Assembly (NCBI GenBank): GCA_000242815.2
Contig: AHHB01000021.1
Span: forward strand, 1 to 64,000
Source: Janthinobacterium lividum PAMC 25724
GTDB taxonomy: Bacteria > Pseudomonadota > Gammaproteobacteria > Burkholderiales > Burkholderiaceae_D
DNA: 64,000 bases
Direction: 5' to 3'
Shown: in pieces, positions 36,086-45,134 of the stretch
Position numbering within the stretch: position 1 is the stretch's first letter
Layout: each line of letters opens with the position of its first letter
Notes under the pieces: generated by a model
What the model saw: only the letters and a program-made list of their open reading frames with translations
Told to the model about the DNA's origin: nothing
The model's database searches: none
Program-made: the position numbers and the translations under genes

Positions 36086-36772
36086 GATGGATCTCTGTAT
36101 AGCAACGGTGGCCCATGTTACCCGACGCGTACTGGCTGCGGCGATCCCTGGTCTATGTGAACCATGGAGTAATGCAGGCAAGGGTATCGAGGGGCCATAT
36201 TTTGCACGCGATGCCGACCGCTGCCCATGCGCGCGCTACCCTTGCGGCGGCCTGAGGCGCATGTAGTTGATTTAAATGAAAATTCACGCCGCATTGCGGT
36301 TACACTGGGGCCGCCTATACTGCAGTAGCAGCCTTGGGGCTTGTTCACGGTGGCGCTGGCAATGCCGCGCAGACCCGCTGTCGTAGGCGAATCCCACCAT
36401 CTATGATGGGTTCCCGGGCTCGGCCCATGCCTGCGAATCTCCCGAGGGTTGCTGGCAGGGACAGTTGGTGCTGAGTAAGTGTGGCTTTGACGATGTCCGG
36501 CAAGCCAGTCTGGAAAAATGCAGCACGCGGCACGCAGTACGCGGCCTAGCAATCGGCCTTGGCCATGGGGGGCAGTTCGCCAATGACGTGCTGCCCATGC
36601 GCACCGTTGACGATAAGTAGTCGCATACTTGTATTTTAGAGTATTGTGCTAAATGAGAATGTAATACACCGTAGGCAGCAATAGAGCTGGCGTGCGCGGC
36701 GATGTCTGAGTGAACGCTGCGGAACGAAGAGTTGTCCTTGAGGCCGGCCCCCACAGGCCGTACATCGTTACC
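36086..36772. other. Long intergenic region with a possible promoter
   Basis: No convincing gene in nearly 700 bases. A promoter-like pair TTGCGG (36294-36299) and TATACT (36316-36321), 16-bp spacer, points right, about 450 bases before the kinase gene, so either the kinase has a long leader or an unseen small transcript lies here. Confidence 0.4.
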
Positions 36773-38140
36773 ATGCACCACACAGCACTCTCGCCCGATC
36801 CTGAGGATGCGCCCCAGCAGTTGACCTCCGAGCAAACTCTGCATGCCTCGCATAGCCGCGAAGTCAAGCTGCTGCGCGACACAATCAATCAATTGTTGAT
36901 CATGGCCAAGATGCAGGTGCAGGAAAAGGATCAATCCGACACCTTTGGCCCATTGATCAAGCAGTTGCGCGAAGCCAATCAAAATCTGGTACTGGCGACG
37001 TTTGGCGCGCAGGATATGCAAGCTTCGGCCGAAGCGACGACCTTGCGCCAGACGGAATTCCTGGCCATGCTTGCGCATGAATTGCGCAACCCCTTGCAGC
37101 CGCTGGCGATGGCCAATGACTTGCTGGCTAAAAAGGTCGACCTCGACCCCCAACTGGCGCATGTGCATGGCGTGATCGGCCGCCAGGTGGCGCACATGGC
37201 GCGCCTGATCGGCGACTTGCTCGATGCCTCGCGCGTCAGCAGCGGGAAGATCACCTTGCAGCTGGCACCCATCGCGCTAAGCGAAATTATCGCCAGTGCC
37301 GTGGAAGTGGGCCAGGCCAGCATCAGCCAGCGTCAGCAAGTGCTGAGCGTGAGCATGCCGAAAGAAGCGCTGGTCATCGAAGGCGATCTGGTGCGCCTGA
37401 CGCAAGTGTTTGCCAACTTGCTCATCAATGCCAGCAAATTTACGCACGAGTTTGGCCACATTGACATCGTCGTCAGGCGCCGCGATGATGTGGTGGAAAT
37501 TGCCGTCAGCGACGACGGCGCCGGCATCGCTCTCGATATCCAGCCCTTCATCTTCGATCTGTTTACCCAGGGCTACCGTTCGCTGGAGCGGGCGCAGGGA
37601 GGCTTGGGCATCGGCCTGTCGCTGGTGCGCATCATCACCCAGTTGCATGGCGGTACCGTGGATGTGTTCAGTGCTGGGGTTGGCTTCGGCAGCCAGTTTG
37701 TCTTGCAGCTGCCCTTGTCCTCGCTGGCGCTGCCGTCGCAAGACATGCACACGCAAGCTGCGGCGTGCGCACTGCCGCGTCGCGTATTACTGATCGAGGA
37801 TAACGCCGATGCGGCCGAAATGCTGGCGCTGCTGCTGACGCAGGACGGCCACCATGTCGACGTGCGCAATGATGGCCCCAGCGGCTTGCGCGCCGCGCTC
37901 GATGCGCCCTACGATGTCATCGTATGCGATATCGGCTTGCCTGGCATGGATGGTTTTCAGCTCATCAGTGCGGCACGCGCGGCGTTGTTGCCGCCACTGC
38001 CATGCTTTGTCGCTGCATCGGGCTACAGCCAGCTTGGCGAGTACGACCGCGCTGGCGAGGCAGGGTTTGACCATTATCTGGTTAAGCCTATCAATATCGA
38101 CGCTTTGTCGAAAATAATCACGGCAACGGTTCCCCGCTGA
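36773..38140 (+). CDS. Hybrid histidine kinase (HisKA-HATPase-receiver)
   Basis: 455 aa from ATG 36773 (a GTG at 36710 would add 21 residues; neither has a good ribosome site). No membrane segment or known sensor domain: an N-terminal helical stretch (~20-90), H-box FLAMLAHELRNPLQPL with H102, ATPase motifs DDGAGIALD and LGIGLSLV, then a C-terminal receiver with phospho-acceptor in VIVCDIGLPGMDGF. It heads a same-strand run with a small protein and a KaiC-type ATPase, so it probably signals in the KaiC module. Confidence 0.85.
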   Translation: MHHTALSPDPEDAPQQLTSEQTLHASHSREVKLLRDTINQLLIMAKMQVQEKDQSDTFGPLIKQLREANQNLVLATFGAQDMQASAEATTLRQTEFLAMLAHELRNPLQPLAMANDLLAKKVDLDPQLAHVHGVIGRQVAHMARLIGDLLDASRVSSGKITLQLAPIALSEIIASAVEVGQASISQRQQVLSVSMPKEALVIEGDLVRLTQVFANLLINASKFTHEFGHIDIVVRRRDDVVEIAVSDDGAGIALDIQPFIFDLFTQGYRSLERAQGGLGIGLSLVRIITQLHGGTVDVFSAGVGFGSQFVLQLPLSSLALPSQDMHTQAAACALPRRVLLIEDNADAAEMLALLLTQDGHHVDVRNDGPSGLRAALDAPYDVIVCDIGLPGMDGFQLISAARAALLPPLPCFVAASGYSQLGEYDRAGEAGFDHYLVKPINIDALSKIITATVPR

Positions 38141-38212
38141 TGGGCGAGGAAATCCTGATGCTTTTGTTTAACATGGTCCAAGTACCGAAAACCGCAGAGA
38201 AAAGATCCGATT

Positions 38213-38629
38213 ATGGCCACAGCCCATGCACAGCGGCAGCGCAGGATAGAGCGCGCGCTGTTACGCGACCCAGGTGTGGTGGTAGACGTCAGTATTCGCC
38301 TGTGGGAGCAACTGGCCGCTGAATTGAATCAAATCATTGGTGAGCGCGGCGTGGAGTCGATGTATGCCCGCAGTCTGCACCAGAGTCAGAAACAGTTCAG
38401 CTGGTTGACGCCCCATTCGCCGCAAGCACTGGATGCCGCCATGACCGCCTTGCGCGCCAGCTTGCAAGGACAGGCGGACAGCGTCGCTTGCGCGGCAAGC
38501 ACGGCGATGTTGATGCACTTTATCAACACCCTTATTTTATTAATTGGCGAACTCTTAACGAATAGCATCCTCCTCAAAGCCTGGGGTGATGACGTTGTGA
38601 ATAATGCTGGAACGGAGCCGAACGAATGA
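38213..38629 (+). CDS. Small helical protein coupled to the KaiC-like gene
   Basis: 138 aa, all-helical by composition. Features are RLWEQLAAELNQIIGERGVESMY at the front and a hydrophobic stretch LMHFINTLILLIGELLTNSILL near the end. I do not know a named family, but its stop overlaps the KaiC-like start (ATGA), so the two proteins are made together and probably interact. It has no HTH, receiver or catalytic motif. Confidence 0.65.
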   Translation: MATAHAQRQRRIERALLRDPGVVVDVSIRLWEQLAAELNQIIGERGVESMYARSLHQSQKQFSWLTPHSPQALDAAMTALRASLQGQADSVACAASTAMLMHFINTLILLIGELLTNSILLKAWGDDVVNNAGTEPNE

Positions 38630-40071
38630 ACAAAGTTACCATCCAACGCCTGGCCACTGGCGTGCCGGGCTTGGACGAACTGCTGGGCGGCGGAATACCG
38701 GAATTCTCTTTTAACCTGCTGGCGGGCACGCCCGGCAGCGGCAAGACGACGCTGGCGCACCAGATCATGTTTTCCCTCGCCACGCCGGAGCGCAAGGCGT
38801 TGTTTTTTACGGTCCTGGGCGAGCCACCGCTGAAGATGCTGCGCTATCAGCAGCAGTTTCCCTTCTTCGATGTGGACAAGATCAACCAGTCGATCAAGTT
38901 CGTCAATCTGTCGGCGGACTTGCTGGATGGCGATTTCGACCGCGTGCTGGTGCGCATCGCCGAAGAGGTCGAGGCATTCTCGCCTAGCTTGGTGTTCGTC
39001 GATTCCTTCCGCTCCGTGGTGCAATCGGCGAAGGCCATGGATGCGGGCGCTGCCGGCTTGCAGCATTTCGTGCAGCAGTTGGGCACGCAAATGACCAGTT
39101 GGCTGGCCACGACTTTCCTGATCGGTGAATACCTGGCGCCCGAGGCCGAGTCCAGCCCTGTGTTTACGGTCGCCGACGGCATCCTGTGGCTGTCACAGCT
39201 GGTGCATCGCGATGCCATGGTGCGCAAGATCCAGGTGGTCAAGATGCGCGGTCAGGCGCAAAGCCTGGGCGTGCACACCTTCCGCATCAATGACGATGGG
39301 GTGGAAATCTTTCCCCGCGCCGTGCTCAAGAACAGCGGCATGGAAGGGGGCGCGATTTCCGGTAATGAGCGCCTGTCGCTGGGCGTGCCGGAACTCGACG
39401 TCATGCTGGGCGGTGGCTTGCCGGCCGGCTATTCGCTGCTGCTGGTGGGACCATCCGGTTCTGGCAAGACCGTGCTGGCAACGCAATTTCTCACCGAGGG
39501 CGTGCGCTGCGGCGAGCCTGGCGTGATTGCCGCTTTCGAGAAGAGCCCGAACCAGCTGCGCAGCTACCATCTGAATACGCTCGTCAGCTCCGGCCAGGTC
39601 GGCGTGATCAACACGCGCACGCTCGATCTGTCGCTCGATGAAGTCTTGCATGACTTGGTGAGCATGATTACCCGCATGAAGGCCAAGCGCGTGGTCATCG
39701 ATTCGCTGTCCGGCTTTGAAATGGCGCTCGCCTCCATGTTTCGCGAGGATTTCCGCGAATCGCTGTACCGCCTGGTCGCGACTTTGACGGACATGGGCGT
39801 GTCGGTGCTGATGACGGCCGAACTGGAAGACCAGTACACCATGCTACGCTTTAGTTCCTACGGCAATGTCTTCCTGGCCGACGCCATCGTCATGCAGCGT
39901 TATATCGAGCTCGAAGGCCAGTTCAAGCGCGTGGTATCGGTAGTGAAGGTGCGCGGTAGCGGTCACAGCAAGGATATCCGTTTCTACGATATCGATGCCG
40001 GGGGGCTGAAGATCGGCAGCACGCTTAGCCAGTACCAGGGCATCCTGTCGGGCGAGCCGTACCGGGCTTAG
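38626..40071 (+). CDS. KaiC-like double-domain ATPase
   Basis: 481 aa with two RecA/KaiC domains. CI: Walker A GTPGSGKTT (34-42), GLDELLGGGIP. CII: LDVMLGGGLPAGYS, Walker A GPSGSGKTV (275-283), Walker B VVIDS (356-360) and the C-terminal KVRGSGHSKDIRFYDI. Cyanobacterial KaiC is the clock phosphoprotein; bacterial relatives act in signalling. At the CII catalytic site EE is EK here (E305, K306), and the S431/T432 phospho-pair aligns with non-Ser/Thr residues (SSYGNVFLAD, 410-419). There is no kaiA or kaiB in the window. Confidence 0.9.
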   Translation: MNKVTIQRLATGVPGLDELLGGGIPEFSFNLLAGTPGSGKTTLAHQIMFSLATPERKALFFTVLGEPPLKMLRYQQQFPFFDVDKINQSIKFVNLSADLLDGDFDRVLVRIAEEVEAFSPSLVFVDSFRSVVQSAKAMDAGAAGLQHFVQQLGTQMTSWLATTFLIGEYLAPEAESSPVFTVADGILWLSQLVHRDAMVRKIQVVKMRGQAQSLGVHTFRINDDGVEIFPRAVLKNSGMEGGAISGNERLSLGVPELDVMLGGGLPAGYSLLLVGPSGSGKTVLATQFLTEGVRCGEPGVIAAFEKSPNQLRSYHLNTLVSSGQVGVINTRTLDLSLDEVLHDLVSMITRMKAKRVVIDSLSGFEMALASMFREDFRESLYRLVATLTDMGVSVLMTAELEDQYTMLRFSSYGNVFLADAIVMQRYIELEGQFKRVVSVVKVRGSGHSKDIRFYDIDAGGLKIGSTLSQYQGILSGEPYRA

Positions 40072-40129
40072 AGGCGATGCCACCAGTGGGTGCATTTATT
40101 TACTGGCGTAGGCTCTTGGGCGCGGGCGG

Positions 40130-40158
40130 TTGGTGACAGCTGAGTAAAAGCGTATGAT
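40130..40158 (+). promoter_or_regulatory. Promoter before the 80-aa gene
   Basis: TTGGTG and TATGAT with an ideal 17-bp spacer, about 90 bases upstream of the 80-aa gene, so that gene can be transcribed apart from the KaiC operon. Confidence 0.5.
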
Positions 40159-40249
40159 GAAACTGCAGCCATGCCGCTGGCGCTGGCTGTCACCAGAGGG
40201 GACGGAGGATGCGTCTTCCGTGTTTCCGAGCCGATCAAGAGGAGATATG

Positions 40250-40492
40250 ATGGAAAAACCCGAATTTATCCTGGCCGCGAAGGCCATGGAAACGCTGGAA
40301 ATGTATCAGACCTTCTATGGCCATTCGCAGCAATACCAGGAGCATCAGCAGGAAGTGTTGACTCTGCTGCGCCACAAGGGCGCCTCCTTGCTGGTGTCGG
40401 AACATGGCCAGGCGAAGTTCTTGCTGGCCTTTGCCGATGCGCTGGAAGCGGCCAGCTTGCCGGGCGAGTATGTACCGTTGAGCCGGCGATAG
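40250..40492 (+). CDS. Small hypothetical protein after the KaiC-like gene
   Basis: 80 aa, soluble. Starts MEKPEFILAAKAMETLEMYQ and ends GEYVPLSRR; His/Gln-rich middle (GHSQQYQEHQQE). AAGAGGAG (ending 40244) places initiation at ATG 40250 rather than 40247. I do not recognise it. Position next to the KaiC module suggests but does not prove a link. Confidence 0.5.
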   Translation: MEKPEFILAAKAMETLEMYQTFYGHSQQYQEHQQEVLTLLRHKGASLLVSEHGQAKFLLAFADALEAASLPGEYVPLSRR

Positions 40493-40885
40493 GGCGACAG
40501 GGCGATAAGACGCTAACGCGCTGAGTCTGGCGCCGTCTGACGGCGCCAGGCAAAGCCGTGCTAACAAACCGCTCACGCGATGCGATTGCCGCTGCGCGCA
40601 TTGACGCCGGAGTAGCCTACGTAGCCGTCGCGCTCAGGCGTGCACGAGCTTGCCTGCATGGCCTGTGCGTTCCCTTTTCGCTGTCGTTCGCCGATCAAAG
40701 CCGGTTCAAATTGCACCAAAGCCGCATGACCAAGAGCAGCAGATTTGCCTTTGGCGAGTCTGCGCCGGCAGGGCATAAGCTAAGTTGACAGGATCAGTAT
40801 TGAAGATCTGTCCCTGGGCCAGAGTGCCGCCTGGAAAAATTTCAATATGTGTTTACCCCACAAAATGCAGCGACCGCTGACGAGG
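40493..40885. other. Intergenic region with one strong hairpin
   Basis: Nearly 400 bases between convergent genes with no gene. A perfect 10-bp stem with three-base loop, CTGGCGCCGT-ctg-ACGGCGCCAG (40527-40549), lies 34 bases after the 80-aa gene but lacks a T-run. Near 40690 the text cgccgatcaaagccggttcaaat resembles material at 15965-16005 and may be shared decayed mobile DNA. Confidence 0.45.
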
Positions 40886-42484
40886 CTAGAATTGTTCCCA
40901 GTCATCGGATAACGACGCGCGTGGCTTTGCCGCCGCCGGCGGCACTGGCGGGCGCTGCGCCGCAATGCGCACCGGAACGGGTTTCTTCGATTGGAGGGCC
41001 GCGCTGGCCGGGCTTGGCTTTGCACGTTGCCGCACGGCTGGCGATGCTGCAGCCGCAGCGGGCACGCGATCGAGCCTGAATACCTGCACCACCTGCTCAA
41101 GATTTCCGGCCTGGTCTTGCAGTGACTCGGCGGCGGCAGCGGCTTGCTCGACTAGGGCGGCGTTTTGCTGCGTCACTGTGTCCATCTCGGTGATTGCCTG
41201 GTTGATTTGCAAGATGCTGGCTTCCTGTTCCTGGCCCGCCGTGCTGATCTCGTCCATGATGTCGGTGACCAGTTTGACGCTGGCCACGATCTCTTCCATG
41301 GTGGTGCCTGCTTGGCTGACCAGCTTGCTTCCAGCCTCGACTTTTTCAACCGAGTCCCCAATCAGCAGTTTGATTTCTTTCGACGCAATAGCGGAGCGCT
41401 GTGCCAGGTTGCGCACTTCGGACGCAACGACCGCAAAGCCGCGCCCCTGTTCGCCGGCTCTTGCCGCTTCGACCGCCGCGTTGAGCGCAAGGATGTTGGT
41501 CTGGAACGCAATACCGTCGATCACGCCGATGATGTCGACAATCTTTCTGGCCGAAGCATTGATCGAGGCCATCGTCTCGATCATCTCCGTCATCACGGTA
41601 CCGCCCTGGACAGCGACGCCGGAGGCGGAGATGGCCAAACGATTGGCCTGGCGTGCGTTGTCGCTGTTCTGCTTGACATTGGAGGTGAGTTCTTCCATCG
41701 ACGCGGCGGTTTCCTCCAGCGAGCTCGCTTGCTGTTCGGTGCGCGCGGAGAGGTCCAGGTTGCCGTTGGCGATCTCGCGGCTCGCAACGACGATGATCTC
41801 GACACCTTGCTGCACACCAGCCATCGCCCCGTGCATACGCTGCACCGCCCCTTTCAGCAGTTTGGCGCTGGCGCTTTGCGCCGGCTGGGCCGCCATGCGC
41901 AGATCGACAGTGCCGTCGTCGCCACCGGTCAAGGTGGCAACACTAATCGTCAGTTCGGCAGCCTGGATGGCATCGCGGTGCAGCATGACGGCGATGTAGC
42001 ACAAGACGCTCGATTCAGCCACGACATAGAAGGCATGGATGAGGATGAGGCCGGTTGCCGGCTGTGTCAGGCAACGCACGCCGTAACCGAGTTCCTGCAA
42101 ATAATTGAAGCTCAAATGATGCGCTGCAATGACCGCTGCCGCGACCACGATCACGGACCAGTCGCGATAGCACAGTAGAAAAGCGAGCAGCACAAAAATG
42201 CCGAAATGGGCCTCGGTCATGCCTGCTGCCTGGTGGATATGTAATGCAGCCATGATCATCAGCGCGGCGCCGATAAACTGCCGAGTGAGCCTTGTCCCGC
42301 CAGCGTACAGTACCAAGGCCGACGCGATCAGGACGGTAGGCAGCCCGGCGAACAGCGCCCATTTCAGGGTGTCGTGCAAGCTAGCCAGTCCCAGGGCTGC
42401 GATGAACAGGCCCCACAGCACGCACAACATCAGCCTGTCGGCGCGGCGATAATTGATTTCAAGGAATGAATTGAGGGCGAGCAC
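40886..42484 (-). CDS. Methyl-accepting chemotaxis protein with integral-membrane sensor
   Basis: 532 aa. About six membrane helices in residues 15-185 with no large periplasmic domain, then the methylation region and the signalling hairpin with the highly conserved tip [21 protein letters not shown]. The C-terminus ends DDWEQF, close to the xWxxF pentapeptide that tethers CheR/CheB. An Ala/Pro-rich flexible linker (~470-525) separates the core from this tail. It senses something at or in the membrane; no che genes adjoin. Confidence 0.92.
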   Translation of the reverse strand: MLALNSFLEINYRRADRLMLCVLWGLFIAALGLASLHDTLKWALFAGLPTVLIASALVLYAGGTRLTRQFIGAALMIMAALHIHQAAGMTEAHFGIFVLLAFLLCYRDWSVIVVAAAVIAAHHLSFNYLQELGYGVRCLTQPATGLILIHAFYVVAESSVLCYIAVMLHRDAIQAAELTISVATLTGGDDGTVDLRMAAQPAQSASAKLLKGAVQRMHGAMAGVQQGVEIIVVASREIANGNLDLSARTEQQASSLEETAASMEELTSNVKQNSDNARQANRLAISASGVAVQGGTVMTEMIETMASINASARKIVDIIGVIDGIAFQTNILALNAAVEAARAGEQGRGFAVVASEVRNLAQRSAIASKEIKLLIGDSVEKVEAGSKLVSQAGTTMEEIVASVKLVTDIMDEISTAGQEQEASILQINQAITEMDTVTQQNAALVEQAAAAAESLQDQAGNLEQVVQVFRLDRVPAAAAASPAVRQRAKPSPASAALQSKKPVPVRIAAQRPPVPPAAAKPRASLSDDWEQF

Positions 42485-42823
42485 TGGCTTATCCTATTGT
42501 AGAAATTGATCAGGGTGCGCAGGAACGAAGGGCCTTCACTGCGCTGGTAAAGTATCGTTTATGTGCCTGTTGATGTTGAAAAATGTTTCCCTAGCAAATG
42601 TTCTTAACATGCGCGCATTGGAAGGCCCACGACTGGAACGAAAGCCCGTTTGCACAGAATTCATTACCGCCCAATTTACCCGGTGTTCCACGGCACATCA
42701 CACCGCAATAACAGAACAATAGCAGCAGGGGACGCCTTGGCGAAGCGAACACCTGCTTAGGGCGGAAGCGCACAGAGCCGATTAGCGCGCTCAATCGCCA
42801 CCACTAACTTCAGACCGCGATTT
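42485..42823. other. Intergenic region with nothing recognised
   Basis: About 340 bases between the chemoreceptor and the next small gene. No open frame has family features, and I see no terminator or repeat. Confidence 0.4.
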
Positions 42824-43126
42824 TCAGCGCGGCAATTTATACCTGACCAACAGCGTCGGTCCTTTGCCGCCGGGTGGCGTCAGCAGTATCTCGTCACCGG
42901 GCAGCATCTCTTCATACATCACCGTGCAACAGGTCGGCATCGAGTGGCCGCGCGCGGGATAAACGCCAACGTCGGTATGCAGGGTCGCAGCGCGTACGTC
43001 CACGCTGGTTTCGCCGGTCTTTCCTGCTTCTTGCAGCTGTTTGCGCAGTGCGGTGACGAAGTCCCCCTTGCTGAGCCTGGCAGGTGTTTGGCTTGCCTGC
43101 GGGCGAGCGCTTGCGTCGTTTTTCAT
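42824..43126 (-). CDS. Hypothetical protein
   Basis: 100 aa. Basic, low-complexity N-terminus (KNDASARPQASQTPARLSKGD), a helix DFVTALRKQLQEAGKTGE, then a beta-rich part with HSMPTCCTVMYEEMLPGDEIL and a Gly/Lys loop TPPGGKGPT. GAAGGGAA precedes ATG 43126. The double Cys in a MPTCC motif is notable but I cannot place the family. Confidence 0.55.
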   Translation of the reverse strand: MKNDASARPQASQTPARLSKGDFVTALRKQLQEAGKTGETSVDVRAATLHTDVGVYPARGHSMPTCCTVMYEEMLPGDEILLTPPGGKGPTLLVRYKLPR

Positions 43127-43769
43127 GGTAGTTCCCTTCAGTGTATACATTTCCGCCACTATATCATTGGCCTCGAATGTTGCATGATGGTCAGCCGGTA
43201 GATTTTAGCGGGTAGGGCCAGGTCCGTCATCCTGACACGACCTGAGCGGCTGATGTCGTTGCTAGGAAAAACCGCCTGCGGCGCAGCTCCAGCGGCTTGC
43301 ATCGACCGCAGCCGGCTAAAAGCGGTCGTGGCGAATGGCACGCAAGGCCGCGTGCCGGGAAGGGCGATACGCGACTGGTCTAGCTGACCTTTCTACTGTA
43401 AGTGAGTGCAGCAGAGACAATTCGATTCATGTCCGGCCCGGCATTTTGGCAATTAGCTAAATGTATTATTGATGTACGGTTCTGGGGTAGGCTACGGTCT
43501 TTCCCGTTTGCCGAGCGCCTCCAAGAGCGCGAGGCGCCTGGCTGTTGTTCGCGCTGGCAGCGGTCGCCGATACCATCCACGCGCAGTATGGCGTGATGAT
43601 GGTCGCTGCCATTGCCTCGCCGCGAACAAGGGCGAGATCCCGACCGAGTGATGCATCAGCCATCCGGCAGCACGGCGCTTTGGACATCGTCAGCGTTACG
43701 CTGAACGAAAAAGGGCTCGGTTCTGCATCCGCAAAACCCAGCCCGTAGCAATCTGCGAGACTTTAAGAC
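43127..43769. other. Gene-poor stretch left of the fasciclin gene
   Basis: More than 600 bases without a convincing gene. It contains the left 45-bp direct repeat (43241-43285) and an AT-richer patch around 43440-43490. Short open frames show no family features; probably decayed or imported DNA. Confidence 0.45.
43241..43285. repeat. 45-bp direct repeat, left copy
   Basis: Begins cctgagcggctgatgtcgtt and ends ccgcctgcggcgca. It matches 44416-44460 at 43 of 45 positions, same orientation. The flanks (caggtccg.cat) are also similar, so the true repeat is somewhat longer. Confidence 0.92.
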
Positions 43770-44225
43770 TTACTTAGGCATGACGACAGTGTCGATGACG
43801 TGGATCACGCCGTTGTCGGCTACGATGTCGGTCTTGGTGACGTGGGCCTTGTCGACCATCACTTTGCCCTCTTTGACGGTGACGGTCAGCGATTCGCCTT
43901 GCACGGTCTTGACCTTGCCCGACTTGACGTCGGCGGCCATCACTTTACCCGGCACCACGTGGTAGGTTAGCACTTTGGCCAGCGCGGCTTTGTCCTTGAG
44001 TAGCGCGTCGAGCTTGGCCTTTGGAATCTTAGCGAAGGCTTCGTCGGTCGGCGCGAACACGGTGAACGGGCCCGGACCTTTAAGCGTGTCGACCAAACCT
44101 GCCGCTTGCACTGCGGTCACCAGCGTGTTGAACGAGCCAGCCGATTTGGCGGTGTCGACGATGTCCGCTGCGCTTGCCGCGCCAAAAGCCATGGTAAAAG
44201 CTGCTGCCATCAAGATCTTCTTCAT
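43770..44225 (-). CDS. Secreted fasciclin-domain protein
   Basis: 151 aa. Signal peptide ~1-19 (ASA), then one fasciclin (FAS1) domain: [36 protein letters not shown] and the second conserved block [16 protein letters not shown]1 domains mediate adhesion or matrix contact; in bacteria single-domain forms are secreted. AAAGGAG is well placed before ATG 44225. Direct repeats lie on both sides. Confidence 0.92.
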   Translation of the reverse strand: MKKILMAAAFTMAFGAASAADIVDTAKSAGSFNTLVTAVQAAGLVDTLKGPGPFTVFAPTDEAFAKIPKAKLDALLKDKAALAKVLTYHVVPGKVMAADVKSGKVKTVQGESLTVTVKEGKVMVDKAHVTKTDIVADNGVIHVIDTVVMPK

Positions 44226-44415
44226 GTGAATCTCCTTTGAGTGAACGGTGTATCGAACCCGCATGTGCATAATCTATAGGTAAATATGAATCTTGTCCGT
44301 TAGTTGGCGTACTGTGCGCTGGTCTATACCGTTCATTTTACGGCGGCAAGGAACGAGGTCCGTCATTTGCAAGGAACGAGAAGGAACGAGGGGCAGGTCC
44401 GGCATTTGCACACAG

Positions 44416-44460
44416 CCTGAGCGGCTGATGTTGTTGTTAGGAAAAACCGCCTGCGGCGCA
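44416..44460. repeat. 45-bp direct repeat, right copy
   Basis: Same sequence as 43241-43285 apart from two C/T differences. Lies 190 bases upstream of the fasciclin start codon. Confidence 0.92.
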
Positions 44461-44486
44461 AGAGCCAGTCAGAAGAATCGGGGAGC

Positions 44487-44572
44487 CGTTGCGCTGCAGC
44501 GCAACGTCGCTGCGCGGGCGCCTCGCATGCGAGGCAAATTCCCCGCTGCGCCCCGCGTCCGTACCGGACGCG
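44487..44572. repeat. Run of three perfect palindromes
   Basis: CGTTGCGCTGCAGCGCAACG (44487-44506), CCTCGCATGCGAGG (44521-44534) and CGCGTCCG-tac-CGGACGCG (44554-44572) follow one another just beyond the ssrA terminator. Could be a structured RNA or recombination site. Confidence 0.8.
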
Positions 44573-44598
44573 GATTCGGTTCCGGCTGTTTCGTCGTT

Positions 44599-44655
44599 GG
44601 ATAAAAAAGTAAGGGCTCCGTCGCTTGCGCTCGGGGGCCCTTACTTTTTTTATCC
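44599..44655 (-). terminator. ssrA terminator
   Basis: Long stem GGATAAAAAAGTAAGGGC / GCCCTTACTTTTTTTATCC, two bases beyond the tmRNA 3' end. On the minus strand it ends in a T-run. The symmetric A/T tails let it act in both directions. Confidence 0.85.
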
Positions 44656-44657
44656 AG

Positions 44658-45018
44658 TGGTGGAGACGGCGGGAATCGAACCCGCGTCCGCAAGCACTCT
44701 ACAGACAGTTCTACATACTTAGCACTATCATTTAATTTAACTCAGCCAGCACGGATGTGCACGTTATGGGCAAGCGAGTTACCTATTATTTAGTCGGACG
44801 CTAAGTAACCCAGCATACGACGAGTCCCTGTAAATGACTCTAGAGCTTTTAACGGCCCACCCCAGGGACGAGGTGTTCTAGAGCTAACAGCAATTAAGCT
44901 GCCAGTGCGTACGAGTTATCGTTTGCAGTTAAGTTTTTTCAGGTTGTATTTACGAGGTAGCCCGCCCTCGGTATGCCCTGCGCTGCTTTGCAACCCACGT
45001 CGAAACCAGGTCGTCCCC
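44658..45018 (-). ncRNA. ssrA: tmRNA
   Basis: 361 nt. The 5' end GGGGACGACCTGGTTTCGAC and the 3' end GGTTCGATTCCCGCCGTCTCCACCA-type tail (with encoded CCA at 44658-44660) form the alanyl-tRNA-like part. The tag reading frame is at 44926-44894 and encodes ANDNSYALAA then TAA. tmRNA frees stalled ribosomes and marks the fragments for proteolysis. A -10-like TACAAT (minus strand, 45035-45030) sits at the right distance from the 5' end. Confidence 0.95.
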
Positions 45019-45134
45019 ACAGAACCTTCATTGTAGCGCAATCTGCCCACTCTTGCATGATGCTTTCGCGCTATCGAAGCAAGGGGGCTGGTCTAATGGG
45101 GCAGTCCGGCGTGCACTACGGGCAGGGGCCTGGT

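Larger units (their letters stand above)
44226..44657. other. Palindrome-rich region between fasciclin gene and ssrA
   Basis: No gene seen. It holds the right direct repeat, three perfect palindromes (see next entries) and the ssrA terminator. A repeated aaggaacgag occurs near 44348-44390. Confidence 0.5.

Noticed and set aside
38626-40071. A complete KaiABC circadian clock
   Set aside because: Only the KaiC-like ATPase is present. No kaiA or kaiB lies in the window and the clock phospho-residues are not kept.
44658-44700. A duplicated ssrA 3' end as proof of an integrated island
   Set aside because: I looked for a second copy of the tmRNA 3' sequence in the window and found none, so no att pair can be claimed.
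44658-44720. A tRNA-like T-arm and CCA end
   Set aside because: It is the 3' tRNA-like part of tmRNA; there is no anticodon arm and the partner strand lies 300 bases away.
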